A stretch of 25,885 nucleotides of DNA from a virus. Positions 1 through 6,863 of the stretch are shown here, in pieces. A model generated the notes under the pieces. That model saw nothing but the letters and a program-made list of their open reading frames with translations. It searched no databases and was not told the origin of the DNA. The position numbers and the translations under genes are program-made. The DNA lies in the IMG/VR virus record IMGVR_UViG_3300009526_000054, positions 1 through 25,885 of that record; one strand, 5' to 3'. Within the stretch, counting starts at the first letter, position 1. The number at the start of each line of letters is the position of its first letter.

Positions 1-122
1 CCCTGTGAGGGCCGCTATAGCCCTTCTCACGGCGTTTAAGCCATAGGTAGGGCTAGGTGTAGGGGTAAGGCTAAAAGCCCTTAGAACGCGATTCTGGGCC
101 TCCCAGGCTTGTCAAGTTTGGT

Positions 123-421
123 GGTTTAACTACTTATACCAAACCGACTTTTCTTGGTTCAAATAGTTATACCAGAGCGACTTTTCTCATGCTTTCGCGG
201 TATAACTATCTATACCAGCCCACACACGGTTCAATTATTCATACCACCCGTAGCCCTGTCGGTATAACTATCTATACCGCCCTCGGTTCAACTATCTATA
301 CCACCAGCCCAAGGCGGTATAACTATTCATGCCCGCTGATAGCCTACTGGTATAACTATATATACCAACCACGGTATAACTATCTATACCCGCTAAACCT
401 GTCGGTATAACTATTCATACC
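123..421. repeat. Array of ten 18-bp imperfect inverted repeats
   Basis: The consensus is GGTATAACTATCTATACC, two 6-bp arms GGTATA/TATACC around a 6-bp centre. Copies start at 123, 156, 199, 228, 261, 285, 316, 349, 373 and 404. Those at 199, 261 and 373 match the consensus exactly. Copies at 156, 228 and 285 have GGTTCA as left arm; the copy at 316 ends CATGCC. Spacers are short (6, 11, 13, 15 or 25 bp) and more GC-rich than the repeats. Palindromic symmetry suggests binding by a dimeric protein. Whether this is an iteron origin, a centromere-like site or an operator array cannot be told from sequence alone. Confidence 0.9.
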
Positions 422-428
422 GCCTTGG

Positions 429-464
429 CATGTAGCCAAAAGCGTCATGTAGCCAAAAGCTACA
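429..464. repeat. 15-bp direct repeat with overlapping hairpin
   Basis: CATGTAGCCAAAAGC occurs at 429-443 and 446-460, separated by two bases. The second copy runs into a 6-bp stem, TGTAGC/GCTACA with loop CAAAA (448-464). It lies directly beyond the last 18-bp repeat and may be part of the same control region. Confidence 0.6.
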
Positions 465-469
465 CACCA

Positions 470-577
470 AATATCAGGAATATCAGTCCAATATCAGCGG
501 GAAGATACGAAAGGTGGCCGCCGGAAGCCTTTAGGGGCGCAGGTTTGGCGGGTCACTATAAGAGTCCTAAATATCAG
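470..577. repeat. Four AATATCAG motifs
   Basis: AATATCAG occurs at 470-477, 479-486, 490-497 and 570-577, always in the same orientation. The first three are spaced 9 and 11 bp apart, about one helical turn, as if read by a protein from one face of the DNA. They lie between the 18-bp array and the AT-rich segment. Confidence 0.6.
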
Positions 578-618
578 CAAATCACCCAAAAAGTATATAT
601 ACAACGAATAATTATCTA

Positions 619-647
619 TTGTAATATGTAAGTCTACAGTGATATAC
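619..647 (+). promoter_or_regulatory. Possible promoter for the packaging operon
   Basis: TTGTAA at 619-624 and ATATAC at 642-647 are separated by 17 bp and resemble a weak sigma-70 promoter in the AT-rich stretch just before the first genes. Matches to both boxes are poor, so this is a suggestion from position and spacing. Confidence 0.25.
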
Positions 648-680
648 CCGTTTCAGAGCAGTCGCAGGAGGAAGGTTATT

Positions 681-731
681 TTGAAAAAGAAAATTGTAAA
701 TAGCATATATAGTCTCTACGCGCGCGTATGA
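681..731 (+). CDS. Possible 16-residue leader peptide
   Basis: A strong ribosome binding site AGGAGG (666-671) lies ahead of a TTG codon that opens a short frame, MKKKIVNSIYSLYARV. Its TGA (729-731) overlaps the ATG of the next gene as ATGA. The next gene has no ribosome binding site of its own in the GC-rich bases before its ATG, so translation through this mini-ORF could deliver ribosomes to it. A second mini-ORF of the same build precedes the large terminase gene. It may be only a coupling device with no peptide function, or the TTG may be unused. Confidence 0.35.
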   Translation: MKKKIVNSIYSLYARV

Positions 732-976
732 AACGAACCCGCTCCCAAATAAGATATGCCAACTCAAAGCTGGGGAAATACACCACTGCTAGACGGGAAG
801 CAATCCTGCGAGGAGAGACTTGGGAGTTTACTTTTGAGGAGTGGGAGCCAATGTGGTTTCGCAAATGGAAAGGGAGAGCTACTGACGGGAACAGAATGGA
901 AAGAACAGACAAGAACGGCCCATGGTCAAAAGAAAACTGTAGAATAAGACACGCCAAACAACGGAGAACAACATGA
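728..976 (+). CDS. Small HNH-like phage protein
   Basis: This 82-residue basic protein begins the packaging operon. Its C-terminal half, with TFEEW...W near residues 35-45 and then R-x-D-x-x-GPWSKENCRI near 59-75, resembles the C-terminal part of phage HNH/AP2-type endonucleases, where a D-x-x-GY-x-x-x-NCRW motif is common. The usual two halves are shortened here and no full set of HNH metal ligands is clear, so nuclease activity is uncertain. HNH proteins beside terminase genes assist DNA cleavage during packaging in HK97-like phages, which fits the position. The start overlaps the leader ORF by ATGA, and the stop overlaps the ATG of the next gene (973) in the same way. It may instead be a DNA-binding regulator. 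Confidence 0.6.
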   Translation: MKRTRSQIRYANSKLGKYTTARREAILRGETWEFTFEEWEPMWFRKWKGRATDGNRMERTDKNGPWSKENCRIRHAKQRRTT

Positions 977-2205
977 CAGAAACAGCACTGCAAATAGACT
1001 ACATCGACCCGATAACTCTCAAGCCTCATCCTGATAACGCAAAAGTGCATACAGACAAGCAAATAGACCGCGTTGCCAAATCTATGGATAACACTGGCGG
1101 GTCGGTACAGCCGATCTTGATAGATGAAAACAACACCATACTTGCTGGCCATGGCCGTTGGATGGCGCACAAAAAGCGCGGCGATATATCCTGCCCTACC
1201 ATAATGAAGCGCGGGCTTAGTGACGCTCAGAAGAAAAAGTTCTTGCTGGCTGATAACCAAACCAACGCGATGACAGGCAACGACTTTGAAGCGGTGTCTG
1301 CACTGCTAATCGGGCTAGATAGCGAGGGTGTTGAAATAGCGGATATTGGCTTTAGTGAGAAAGAGCTGGATGCTTTCTTAAATTACTCAGAAGAAGAAGC
1401 TGACGCGAAGCGGGACAAGCTGGAGGAATCTAGCGAGTCATCTTCCGGTGTCCGTGAGCTAAAGGAGAGGCTAGAGCTGCATCTTAACCAGCACGTAGGC
1501 CCGTATGATCTTCCGCCATTGATAGCTCGGAGAATACCGCATATACCGGACGATTTTGTAGTCTGGATGAATCGACACCGCACTAGCCCACTGGCCCAAG
1601 GCCAGATGTACTATCACTTGTTTGGGCGGGAATCGACCAAGGGGCTTGACCCTGCCGATGCGCTAATATCGTTCTACATTGATGACGTTAGATTTGAGCG
1701 CGTATGGACTAAACTACGCGAAAATACACAGCGTTTTATGAATGCCGAAGTAAATATGCTGGTCATGCCCGACTTTACACGGTCTACAGGCTGGCCTATG
1801 CCAAAAAACCTGTGGAACGTGTACCGGAGTTTCTATTGCGCCCTGTATTGGCAATTGGCCGGATTGGAGGTTATCCCGAATCTTATTGATTGGGATTTGG
1901 ATAGTGTGGAGGCTTGCTGTAAGCCTATCCCAGAGCGATGCCCCACGGTATCTGTTCAATTGCAAACAATAGGTGGAAGAACCATGAAAAGTGGAGATGG
2001 TTCCAAGGGTGCTGACCCCGATCTTTTTCGAGCCTGTATTGGAGCAAGTTTAGATATAATTAAGCCTGAGACTTTGTTAGTCTATGGCGGAGAGCGCGGA
2101 TTGACTTTAGGCAAGGAAATCTGTAAAAGACATAATGTGCGGTTTGTTGGTGTAGCCAATCGGGCTACCGCTGCAACTGACTTAGGCTCTGACCAAGGGT
2201 TCTAA
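973..2205 (+). CDS. ParB-domain protein fused to DUF4417
   Basis: This 410-residue protein has two parts. Residues about 8-137 form a ParB/sulfiredoxin-like domain: HPDN (19-22), ILAGHGRWMAHKKRG with GHGR at 59-62, the LADNQ motif (92-96) and a closing GFSEKELDAFL. An acidic linker (139-170) follows. Residues about 175-397 match my recollection of DUF4417, with SFYIDDVRFERVW (233-245), MPDF (265-268), WNVYRSF (281-287), YWQLAG (292-297) and VIPN (300-303). In phages the ParB domain is usually attached to a DNA methyltransferase; no methyltransferase motif is seen here. The helix-turn-helix of true partition ParB is also absent. Start: ATG with GGAGA six bases upstream. Its role may be DNA binding or nucleotide-dependent processing near packaging; the function of DUF4417 is unknown to me. 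Confidence 0.8.
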   Translation: MTETALQIDYIDPITLKPHPDNAKVHTDKQIDRVAKSMDNTGGSVQPILIDENNTILAGHGRWMAHKKRGDISCPTIMKRGLSDAQKKKFLLADNQTNAMTGNDFEAVSALLIGLDSEGVEIADIGFSEKELDAFLNYSEEEADAKRDKLEESSESSSGVRELKERLELHLNQHVGPYDLPPLIARRIPHIPDDFVVWMNRHRTSPLAQGQMYYHLFGRESTKGLDPADALISFYIDDVRFERVWTKLRENTQRFMNAEVNMLVMPDFTRSTGWPMPKNLWNVYRSFYCALYWQLAGLEVIPNLIDWDLDSVEACCKPIPERCPTVSVQLQTIGGRTMKSGDGSKGADPDLFRACIGASLDIIKPETLLVYGGERGLTLGKEICKRHNVRFVGVANRATAATDLGSDQGF

Positions 2206-2232
2206 ACTAAATTTTATAAGGGGAAGTTTAAC

Positions 2233-2499
2233 ATGGCTAAAGCAAGCGGAAGTTCAGGTGTTGACGGCATGAGCCAAGATACAATGTTGGATACTGCGGG
2301 TGGGCAATTTGTTGCTGACCTTATTTCTGATTTCGAGAGTGATACAGGCAACGTACTGAGTCTGGCAAACGTGCAAGCTGTAAATAGTGCGATAGCAAAT
2401 GCTGCTACTGACTTAGGATCGGGTAGTCTAACTACGGCCAACCTTCGTAGCCTTATTTCGCAGGGGTTTGCAGGTACTTTGGCCCCCGGCGCAGGTTAA
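2233..2499 (+). CDS. Small acidic protein of unknown function
   Basis: An 88-residue protein starts at an ATG preceded by AAGGGGA. I do not recognise a family. It is acidic and rich in Ala, Ser and Gly, begins with a flexible MAKASGSSG stretch, has a probable helix around residues 25-60 and ends in a Gly/Pro tail. The segment AATDLGS (56-62) also occurs at the C-terminus of the preceding protein, and the underlying 22 bases match at 19 positions in the same frame, which hints at a local duplication. It lies between the ParB/DUF4417 gene and the small terminase gene. Confidence 0.6.
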   Translation: MAKASGSSGVDGMSQDTMLDTAGGQFVADLISDFESDTGNVLSLANVQAVNSAIANAATDLGSGSLTTANLRSLISQGFAGTLAPGAG

Positions 2500-2504
2500 G
2501 CTGA

Positions 2505-2963
2505 GTGGGTGACAGTGTTACAAAACTCGGTCGCCCTAAAGCTGGTGACTATTCTGACCCTGCATCGGGTGAAATAAACGATGCAGGGTTAACTATTTTA
2601 AGGCGTTCGGCTGGTATGGGGCTTACTCAAAAAGAGATGGCCGCATTGATTGGCATGTCAGAACGAACCTTATATGACAGGCGCAAAGAGTTTCCCGCTA
2701 TTCAAGAGGTCATTGAGCTAGGGGAGGCGGAAGCCGGAGTCAGGGTCGCTAATGCCTTATTGCGAAGGGCGGAAGGTGGCGACATGGCCGCTATACGCTG
2801 GTACGAAATGACGCGCAAAGGTAGGCACGAAAAAGTAGATACGACTGTGGAAACCCGCAGTTATGTCATAGAAGTTCCAGCGCAACAATCGGAGGAAGCA
2901 TGGGAAAAGATAAACTCACCTGTAAGCCTTATATCCGATGACAGCACAGATTCTCCCCTTTGA
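2505..2963 (+). CDS. terS: Terminase small subunit
   Basis: This 152-residue protein recognises phage DNA and recruits the large terminase subunit to start packaging. A helix-turn-helix lies near residues 36-60 (MGLTQKEMAALIGMSERTLYDRRK, broken here as MGLTQKEMAALIG and MSERTLYDRRK), followed by a helical segment EVIELGEAEAGVRVANALLRR typical of the oligomerisation region, and a tail AAIRWYEMTRKGRHEK seen in many phage small terminases. The gene sits immediately before the large subunit. The start is GTG at 2505, five bases after the previous stop, with a weak ribosome binding site; a later start at the ATG before GLTQ would cut off about 35 residues but keep the HTH. The 3' end overlaps the large subunit gene by 26 bases. 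Confidence 0.8.
   Translation: MGDSVTKLGRPKAGDYSDPASGEINDAGLTILRRSAGMGLTQKEMAALIGMSERTLYDRRKEFPAIQEVIELGEAEAGVRVANALLRRAEGGDMAAIRWYEMTRKGRHEKVDTTVETRSYVIEVPAQQSEEAWEKINSPVSLISDDSTDSPL
2900..2941 (+). CDS. Possible 13-codon mini-ORF coupling to terL
   Basis: GGAGGA (2891-2896) stands three bases before an ATG that opens a 13-residue frame, MGKDKLTCKPYIR, whose TGA at 2939-2941 overlaps the terminase ATG as ATGA. The frame lies inside the 3' end of the small terminase gene, so for a few bases all three + frames are used. The large subunit has no ribosome binding site close to its own ATG, and a ribosome finishing this mini-ORF could restart there. The peptide itself may have no function. Confidence 0.35.
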   Translation: MGKDKLTCKPYIR

Positions 2964-4413
2964 TTCGGAAGAACCTTCTGTAACATTCGCAGCACAGGCG
3001 GGGCCACAGACGGCTTTGCTATCCTGTCCGATACAAGAAATCTTTTTTGGTGGCGCACGTGGCGGAGGCAAAACATTTGTTCTCGCGCTTGATTGGGTTA
3101 TGCACAGCGCAAAATACGGCAGTAATGCGGCGGGTGTTGTATTCCGGCAGTCCTACAAAGAACTTGAAGAAGTAGTCAAATGTTTTAAGTCGGTCACGTG
3201 GGACATTGGCGGCAGGGTCGTTGGCCAAGAATTGCGTATGCCAAATGGTGCTATCTTAAAATTCCGCCACTTGAAGCGGGAAGATGACGCAGACGATTAT
3301 CAGGGGCATCAGTATACGTGGGTAGCTTTTGACGAGGTTACGAACTGGGCAACCCCCTCGGCTATCAATAAGCTGCGAGCCTGTCTACGTAGTGCCGTTG
3401 TTCCCCCTGAAGGATTGCGTTTTCTTTTGACCGGAAACCCCGGCGGTAAAGGCCACAACTGGGTCAAGGCAAGGTACGTTGACGCTGGCCGACCCTACGA
3501 AATCATAAAGGAATATGACTCAGATTTTGACGGATATAAGAAGCGGGTATTTATCCCCTCACTATTGGCGGATAACCCTGCACTAGCTAACAATGACCCT
3601 ATGTACTTATCTCGCTTAAAGGATTCCGGCCCCGCTTGGTTAGTGAAGGCTTGGATAGAGGGCGATTGGTCAATCATTGCAGGAGGTATGTTCGATGATG
3701 TTATTGATACTAAAACGCCACACCAAGTTGGGCAGAAAGTTTGGGGCTATGGAAGCAAATGCCCGCCTTTTCGTATCCCAGAGTCGTGGCGCGTTGATAG
3801 AGCATTTGATTGGGGCAGTTCTGCACCGTTCTCAGTCGCTTGGTATGCTGAATCTGACGGTACTGAAGCATTCTCTGCTGACGGATGCCCGATAATTGTT
3901 CCACGTGGAACAGTGTTTCGCATTGCGGAATGGTACGGTTGGAATGGCCAGCCCAATACAGGGCTTAAGATGTTGTCTGAAGATGTTGCCGTTGGCATTA
4001 AAGAACGGGAAGTTTTCATTAGCAGGAATATGCTTAGTGGCCAGCAAATAAAAGCAGGGCCAGCGGATACCAGTATCTATACCGCTGAAGACGGCGTGAG
4101 TATAGGTGATAACATGGCGCGAAGGGGCGTGAAGTGGACTAGGGCCGATAAGAGGGCGGGTTCTAGGAAGAATGGTTGGGAGACTTGCCGTAGAATGTTG
4201 AAGGCGGCAGCCAAGGGTAACATTGAACACCCAGCCTTTATCTGCTTTGATACATGCTTACAGTGGTGGCGAACAGTACCCGTTGCCCCACGATGCAGTA
4301 GAGATATGGATGATTTGGATACAGCGACAGAAGACCATATAGCCGATGAGTGGAGATATAGGTTACAGAATTGCATCCGAGAGGTTAAAGTACGCAGACT
4401 GAAGGGACTATAA
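2938..4413 (+). CDS. terL: Terminase large subunit
   Basis: This is the ATP-driven packaging motor and headful or cos nuclease, 491 residues, the usual size. The N-terminal ATPase shows a Walker A motif GGARGGGKT (38-46), Walker B WVAFDE (128-133) with the catalytic glutamate, and a coupling motif LLTGNPGG (163-170). The C-terminal RNase H-like nuclease is marked by RAFDWG (288-293) with its metal-binding Asp, GPADTS (374-379), and ATEDHIADEWRY (463-474). The pattern fits the Terminase_6 type of large subunit. It begins inside the small subunit gene and seems to be translated by coupling, either to that gene or to the mini-ORF ending at 2941. Portal follows after four bases, the standard packaging order. 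Confidence 0.96.
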   Translation: MTAQILPFDSEEPSVTFAAQAGPQTALLSCPIQEIFFGGARGGGKTFVLALDWVMHSAKYGSNAAGVVFRQSYKELEEVVKCFKSVTWDIGGRVVGQELRMPNGAILKFRHLKREDDADDYQGHQYTWVAFDEVTNWATPSAINKLRACLRSAVVPPEGLRFLLTGNPGGKGHNWVKARYVDAGRPYEIIKEYDSDFDGYKKRVFIPSLLADNPALANNDPMYLSRLKDSGPAWLVKAWIEGDWSIIAGGMFDDVIDTKTPHQVGQKVWGYGSKCPPFRIPESWRVDRAFDWGSSAPFSVAWYAESDGTEAFSADGCPIIVPRGTVFRIAEWYGWNGQPNTGLKMLSEDVAVGIKEREVFISRNMLSGQQIKAGPADTSIYTAEDGVSIGDNMARRGVKWTRADKRAGSRKNGWETCRRMLKAAAKGNIEHPAFICFDTCLQWWRTVPVAPRCSRDMDDLDTATEDHIADEWRYRLQNCIREVKVRRLKGL

Positions 4414-4417
4414 GACT

Positions 4418-5851
4418 ATGACGGGCGTTACGACAGAACACGAAGAATACAGGGAATATGCCGCTGTTTGGGAAGAAATGCGCGACCATTTGAAGGGTTC
4501 TCGCGCTATAAAGCACGAAGGCACAAAATACCTCCCCATGCTAGGTGATGAGCGCGACCAAGAAGACCGTAAACTTTACGTTGGCTATTTGGAACGGGCT
4601 TTGTACTTTGAGGCGACCAAAAGAACGCGAGAGGCAATGGTAGGCGCGATGTTTATGAAGCCGCCGAGCTTCACGAACCTAGATGACAAGTACCGCGCTG
4701 ATTTCAAGCAAGTTACGATGGACGGGTATTCTATGGATACCTTCATGCGTAATGTCGTGCATGAGCTGGTGTCGGTGTCTCGAACAGGTGTTCTTGTAGA
4801 ACGCGCCAGAGAAGAAAACGGCGGGCATTTGTACTTTGTACAGTACAAGGCAGAGGACATTATCAACTGGCGATTCGAGCGTTTAGAGGATGATATTGTC
4901 CTTACCCTAGTGGTTCTTGAGGAGAAGTATTTCAAGCAGGACGGGCGATTCGAGACAGATGACAAAATTAGATTCAGGGTATTGGAGTTGATAGATGGTA
5001 TTTATGTTCAGTCGGTATTTGAATCTGCCATTGGCGATAGGGACGAAGTGTACTATGCTGAGACAGATGAGATTATTCCCGTTAATGTTGGGGAGCCACT
5101 TGATTACATACCGTTTGTTTTCTTCACGCCTTTGGGCAATGTACCTGACGTATGTGAACCCGTCCTTGGAAGCATTAGTGCTATTAATCTCAGCCATTAT
5201 CGCACTTCCGCTGATCTTGAGCATGGCCGCCATTACACTGGGTTGCCTACTGCTTGGGTTGCTGGGTTTGATACTGACCAACACTTACAACTTGGCTCTC
5301 AGGTTGCGTGGGTTAGCGAACAGGCGAATGCTAGAGCGGGATTCCTAGAGTTTACAGGTCAAGGCTTGGGTACACTGCAAATAGCATTGGCAGAGAAGCA
5401 GGAGCAAATGGCCACCATGGGCGCGAGAATGTTGCGCCCACCGAGGTCAGGAGTTGAGGCCGCAGAGACAGCGCGGATATATCAGTCTGCTGAGTCGGGA
5501 ACTTTGGGCAATCTTTCTTTGGCTGCGTCTGAGTCGTTTAGCACGTTAATCCATTACTGGTTAACGTGGCAGGGTGTCGTTGAGCATGACGTAACAATAG
5601 AGATGAACACTGATTTCATTGATTCCCGAATAGACCCAAGCTCCATCACTGCTATGCTCCAGCTCTGGATGGCTGGCGGCATTTCATACGATACTTTGTT
5701 CTACAACTTGCAGAACGGGGAAATTGTGCCGGATGGGGTAACTTCCGAGGAAGAACAGGATAAGATTGCCATGGAAGCCCCAGCACCGGAGCCGGAGCCG
5801 GAGCCTATGGAGCCGGAGCCTATGGAGCCGGACGCTGATGAACCTGAATGA
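4418..5851 (+). CDS. Portal protein, DUF4055 type
   Basis: The portal forms the dodecameric ring at the capsid vertex through which DNA enters and leaves, and docks the terminase. This 477-residue protein shows the DUF4055 pattern: EYREYAAVWEEMRDHLKGS, then HEGTKYLPML, YVGYLERALYFEATKRT and VGAMFMKPPSF in the first 90 residues, and the stretch VSVSRTGVLVERA around residue 115-130. The C-terminus is an acidic Pro-Glu tail with repeats of EPEPM caused by a tandem DNA repeat (5788-5830). Start: ATG with GAAGGGA upstream. The last bases overlap the MuF-like gene by 14 bp. Family and gene order agree, so confidence is high. Confidence 0.9.
   Translation: MTGVTTEHEEYREYAAVWEEMRDHLKGSRAIKHEGTKYLPMLGDERDQEDRKLYVGYLERALYFEATKRTREAMVGAMFMKPPSFTNLDDKYRADFKQVTMDGYSMDTFMRNVVHELVSVSRTGVLVERAREENGGHLYFVQYKAEDIINWRFERLEDDIVLTLVVLEEKYFKQDGRFETDDKIRFRVLELIDGIYVQSVFESAIGDRDEVYYAETDEIIPVNVGEPLDYIPFVFFTPLGNVPDVCEPVLGSISAINLSHYRTSADLEHGRHYTGLPTAWVAGFDTDQHLQLGSQVAWVSEQANARAGFLEFTGQGLGTLQIALAEKQEQMATMGARMLRPPRSGVEAAETARIYQSAESGTLGNLSLAASESFSTLIHYWLTWQGVVEHDVTIEMNTDFIDSRIDPSSITAMLQLWMAGGISYDTLFYNLQNGEIVPDGVTSEEEQDKIAMEAPAPEPEPEPMEPEPMEPDADEPE
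5788..5830 (+). repeat. Tandem GGAGCC-rich repeat at the portal 3' end
   Basis: The unit GGAGCCGGAGCCTAT recurs about two and a half times, giving the portal tail its Pro-Glu-Met repeats. In the frame of the following gene the same DNA is open and would read Arg-Ser-Leu-Trp repeats, but it lies before the chosen start at 5838. Confidence 0.75.
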
Positions 5852-6863
5852 TGTTTTGGCGCGGGAAATTGTACGCAATACGGTAAACCTGACTAGGTTC
5901 GAGGCTGGGTTGCGTAAGACTGCCCTTGCAGAATTAATCCGGCTGGACAATATTCTAGTCGGTATTCTCGCGCAATCTGGCCCGAATATTAAAGTCTCCA
6001 AGATGCTCGCCACAGCCAAACAAGAGATAAACAAGCATATTGATAGCGCAAAGAAGACTGCATTGCGTGATTCCGAGAGACTTACGCGGGCAACGGCGGC
6101 AGCAACGGCTAAATCAGTTAATCTAGTTACAGGGTCAAACCTTGCGACCTCACTTGTATCTGATTCTTTCGTCAAGGCCAGCTTGAAAAAGGCTGTAGTT
6201 ATGGGCGCACCCGCCGCAGAGATGTGGGGTCGCCAGAAAGTATCTTACTACAACAGGTTTGCTGACATTGCTCGTGCTGGCTTTATAACGGGAAAATCAA
6301 CAGGTTCTATAATCACAGACTGGAATCAGAACTCTGACCAGCTACGGCGGAATGTTGAGTCTCAGGTAAGAACATCGGTTCACTCTATGGCTAACGCCGC
6401 TCAGATGCAGTTTTACGAGAATAACGGGGATTTTATTGATGGTGTTCAGGTTCAGGTGACGCTAGACCTTAGAACATCCCCTATATGCCGCGCTAGGTCA
6501 GGCATGGCGTGGAGCTTAGATGGGAAGCCTATTAATGCTAGCGCATCCGGCCAGCCTTACCCCGGCAATCCGCCTTATCACTACAATTGCAGGTCTATTA
6601 TGATCGGTGTGCTAAAGGATTTTAGCGACCTAACCCCCAGTGACCAGAGAAAGATTCCTGTAGGCACTCAGGCCAGTATGAATGGCCAAGTACCCGCTAA
6701 TTTAACCTACGATGATTGGTTTAAGACCCTACCTGAGTCAGATCAGGTAGAGGTTTTGGGACAGAGTAAGTTTAAGATATGGAAAGATGGGCGGCTTTCT
6801 CACAGGAATATGATTAATCAGGACGGGAATACTTTAACCATAGAACAGCTAGAAAGCAGGTAG
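5838..6863 (+). CDS. Minor head protein, MuF / SPP1 gp7-like
   Basis: This 341-residue protein belongs to the phage head morphogenesis family (Mu gpF, SPP1 gp7), which binds portal and is carried in the procapsid, where it may aid DNA ejection. The C-terminal domain shows DLRTSPICRARSGM (from residue 210), then PPYHYNCRS with Cys251: the D-x-x-T-S-x-x-C and H-x-NCR pair that marks the family. The N-terminal 200 residues are mostly helical. I chose ATG 5838, which overlaps the portal stop; the frame is open back to an ATG at 5766, but that extension would encode low-complexity Arg-Ser repeats from the portal tail. It follows portal as expected. Confidence 0.88.
   Translation: MNLNDVLAREIVRNTVNLTRFEAGLRKTALAELIRLDNILVGILAQSGPNIKVSKMLATAKQEINKHIDSAKKTALRDSERLTRATAAATAKSVNLVTGSNLATSLVSDSFVKASLKKAVVMGAPAAEMWGRQKVSYYNRFADIARAGFITGKSTGSIITDWNQNSDQLRRNVESQVRTSVHSMANAAQMQFYENNGDFIDGVQVQVTLDLRTSPICRARSGMAWSLDGKPINASASGQPYPGNPPYHYNCRSIMIGVLKDFSDLTPSDQRKIPVGTQASMNGQVPANLTYDDWFKTLPESDQVEVLGQSKFKIWKDGRLSHRNMINQDGNTLTIEQLESR

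Larger units (their letters stand above)
1..680. other. Non-coding control region with repeat array and AT-rich segment
   Basis: No convincing gene lies in these 680 bases. Open frames here consist of translated repeats or have no ribosome binding site. From left to right the stretch holds an imperfect hairpin near 5-30, a run of G tracts (44-70), ten 18-bp repeats (123-421), a 15-bp direct repeat with a small hairpin (429-464), four AATATCAG motifs (470-577) and an AT-rich segment with the palindrome GTATATATAC (593-602). Repeats beside an AT-rich stretch, just before the first gene of a phage operon, would fit a replication origin, a partition or packaging site, or a multi-operator promoter. 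The sequence does not decide between these. Confidence 0.7.

Noticed and set aside
189-410. 73-codon open frame across the repeats
   Set aside because: Its product is just translated repeat (YNYLY-like units) with no ribosome binding site.
123-421. Repeat array as a CRISPR
   Set aside because: Repeats are only 18 bp and vary in sequence; spacers are 6-25 bp, far too short for CRISPR spacers.
425-631. 68-codon open frame after the repeats
   Set aside because: Starts at a TTG without ribosome binding site, covers direct repeats, and resembles no family I know.
676-1260. 194-codon frame on the minus strand
   Set aside because: It is antisense to the leader, the HNH-like gene and the ParB domain, whose + frames have recognisable motifs and proper starts.
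3832-4376. Minus-strand frames opposite terL
   Set aside because: They overlap the terminase nuclease domain and show no motif or ribosome binding site; shadows of a conserved gene.
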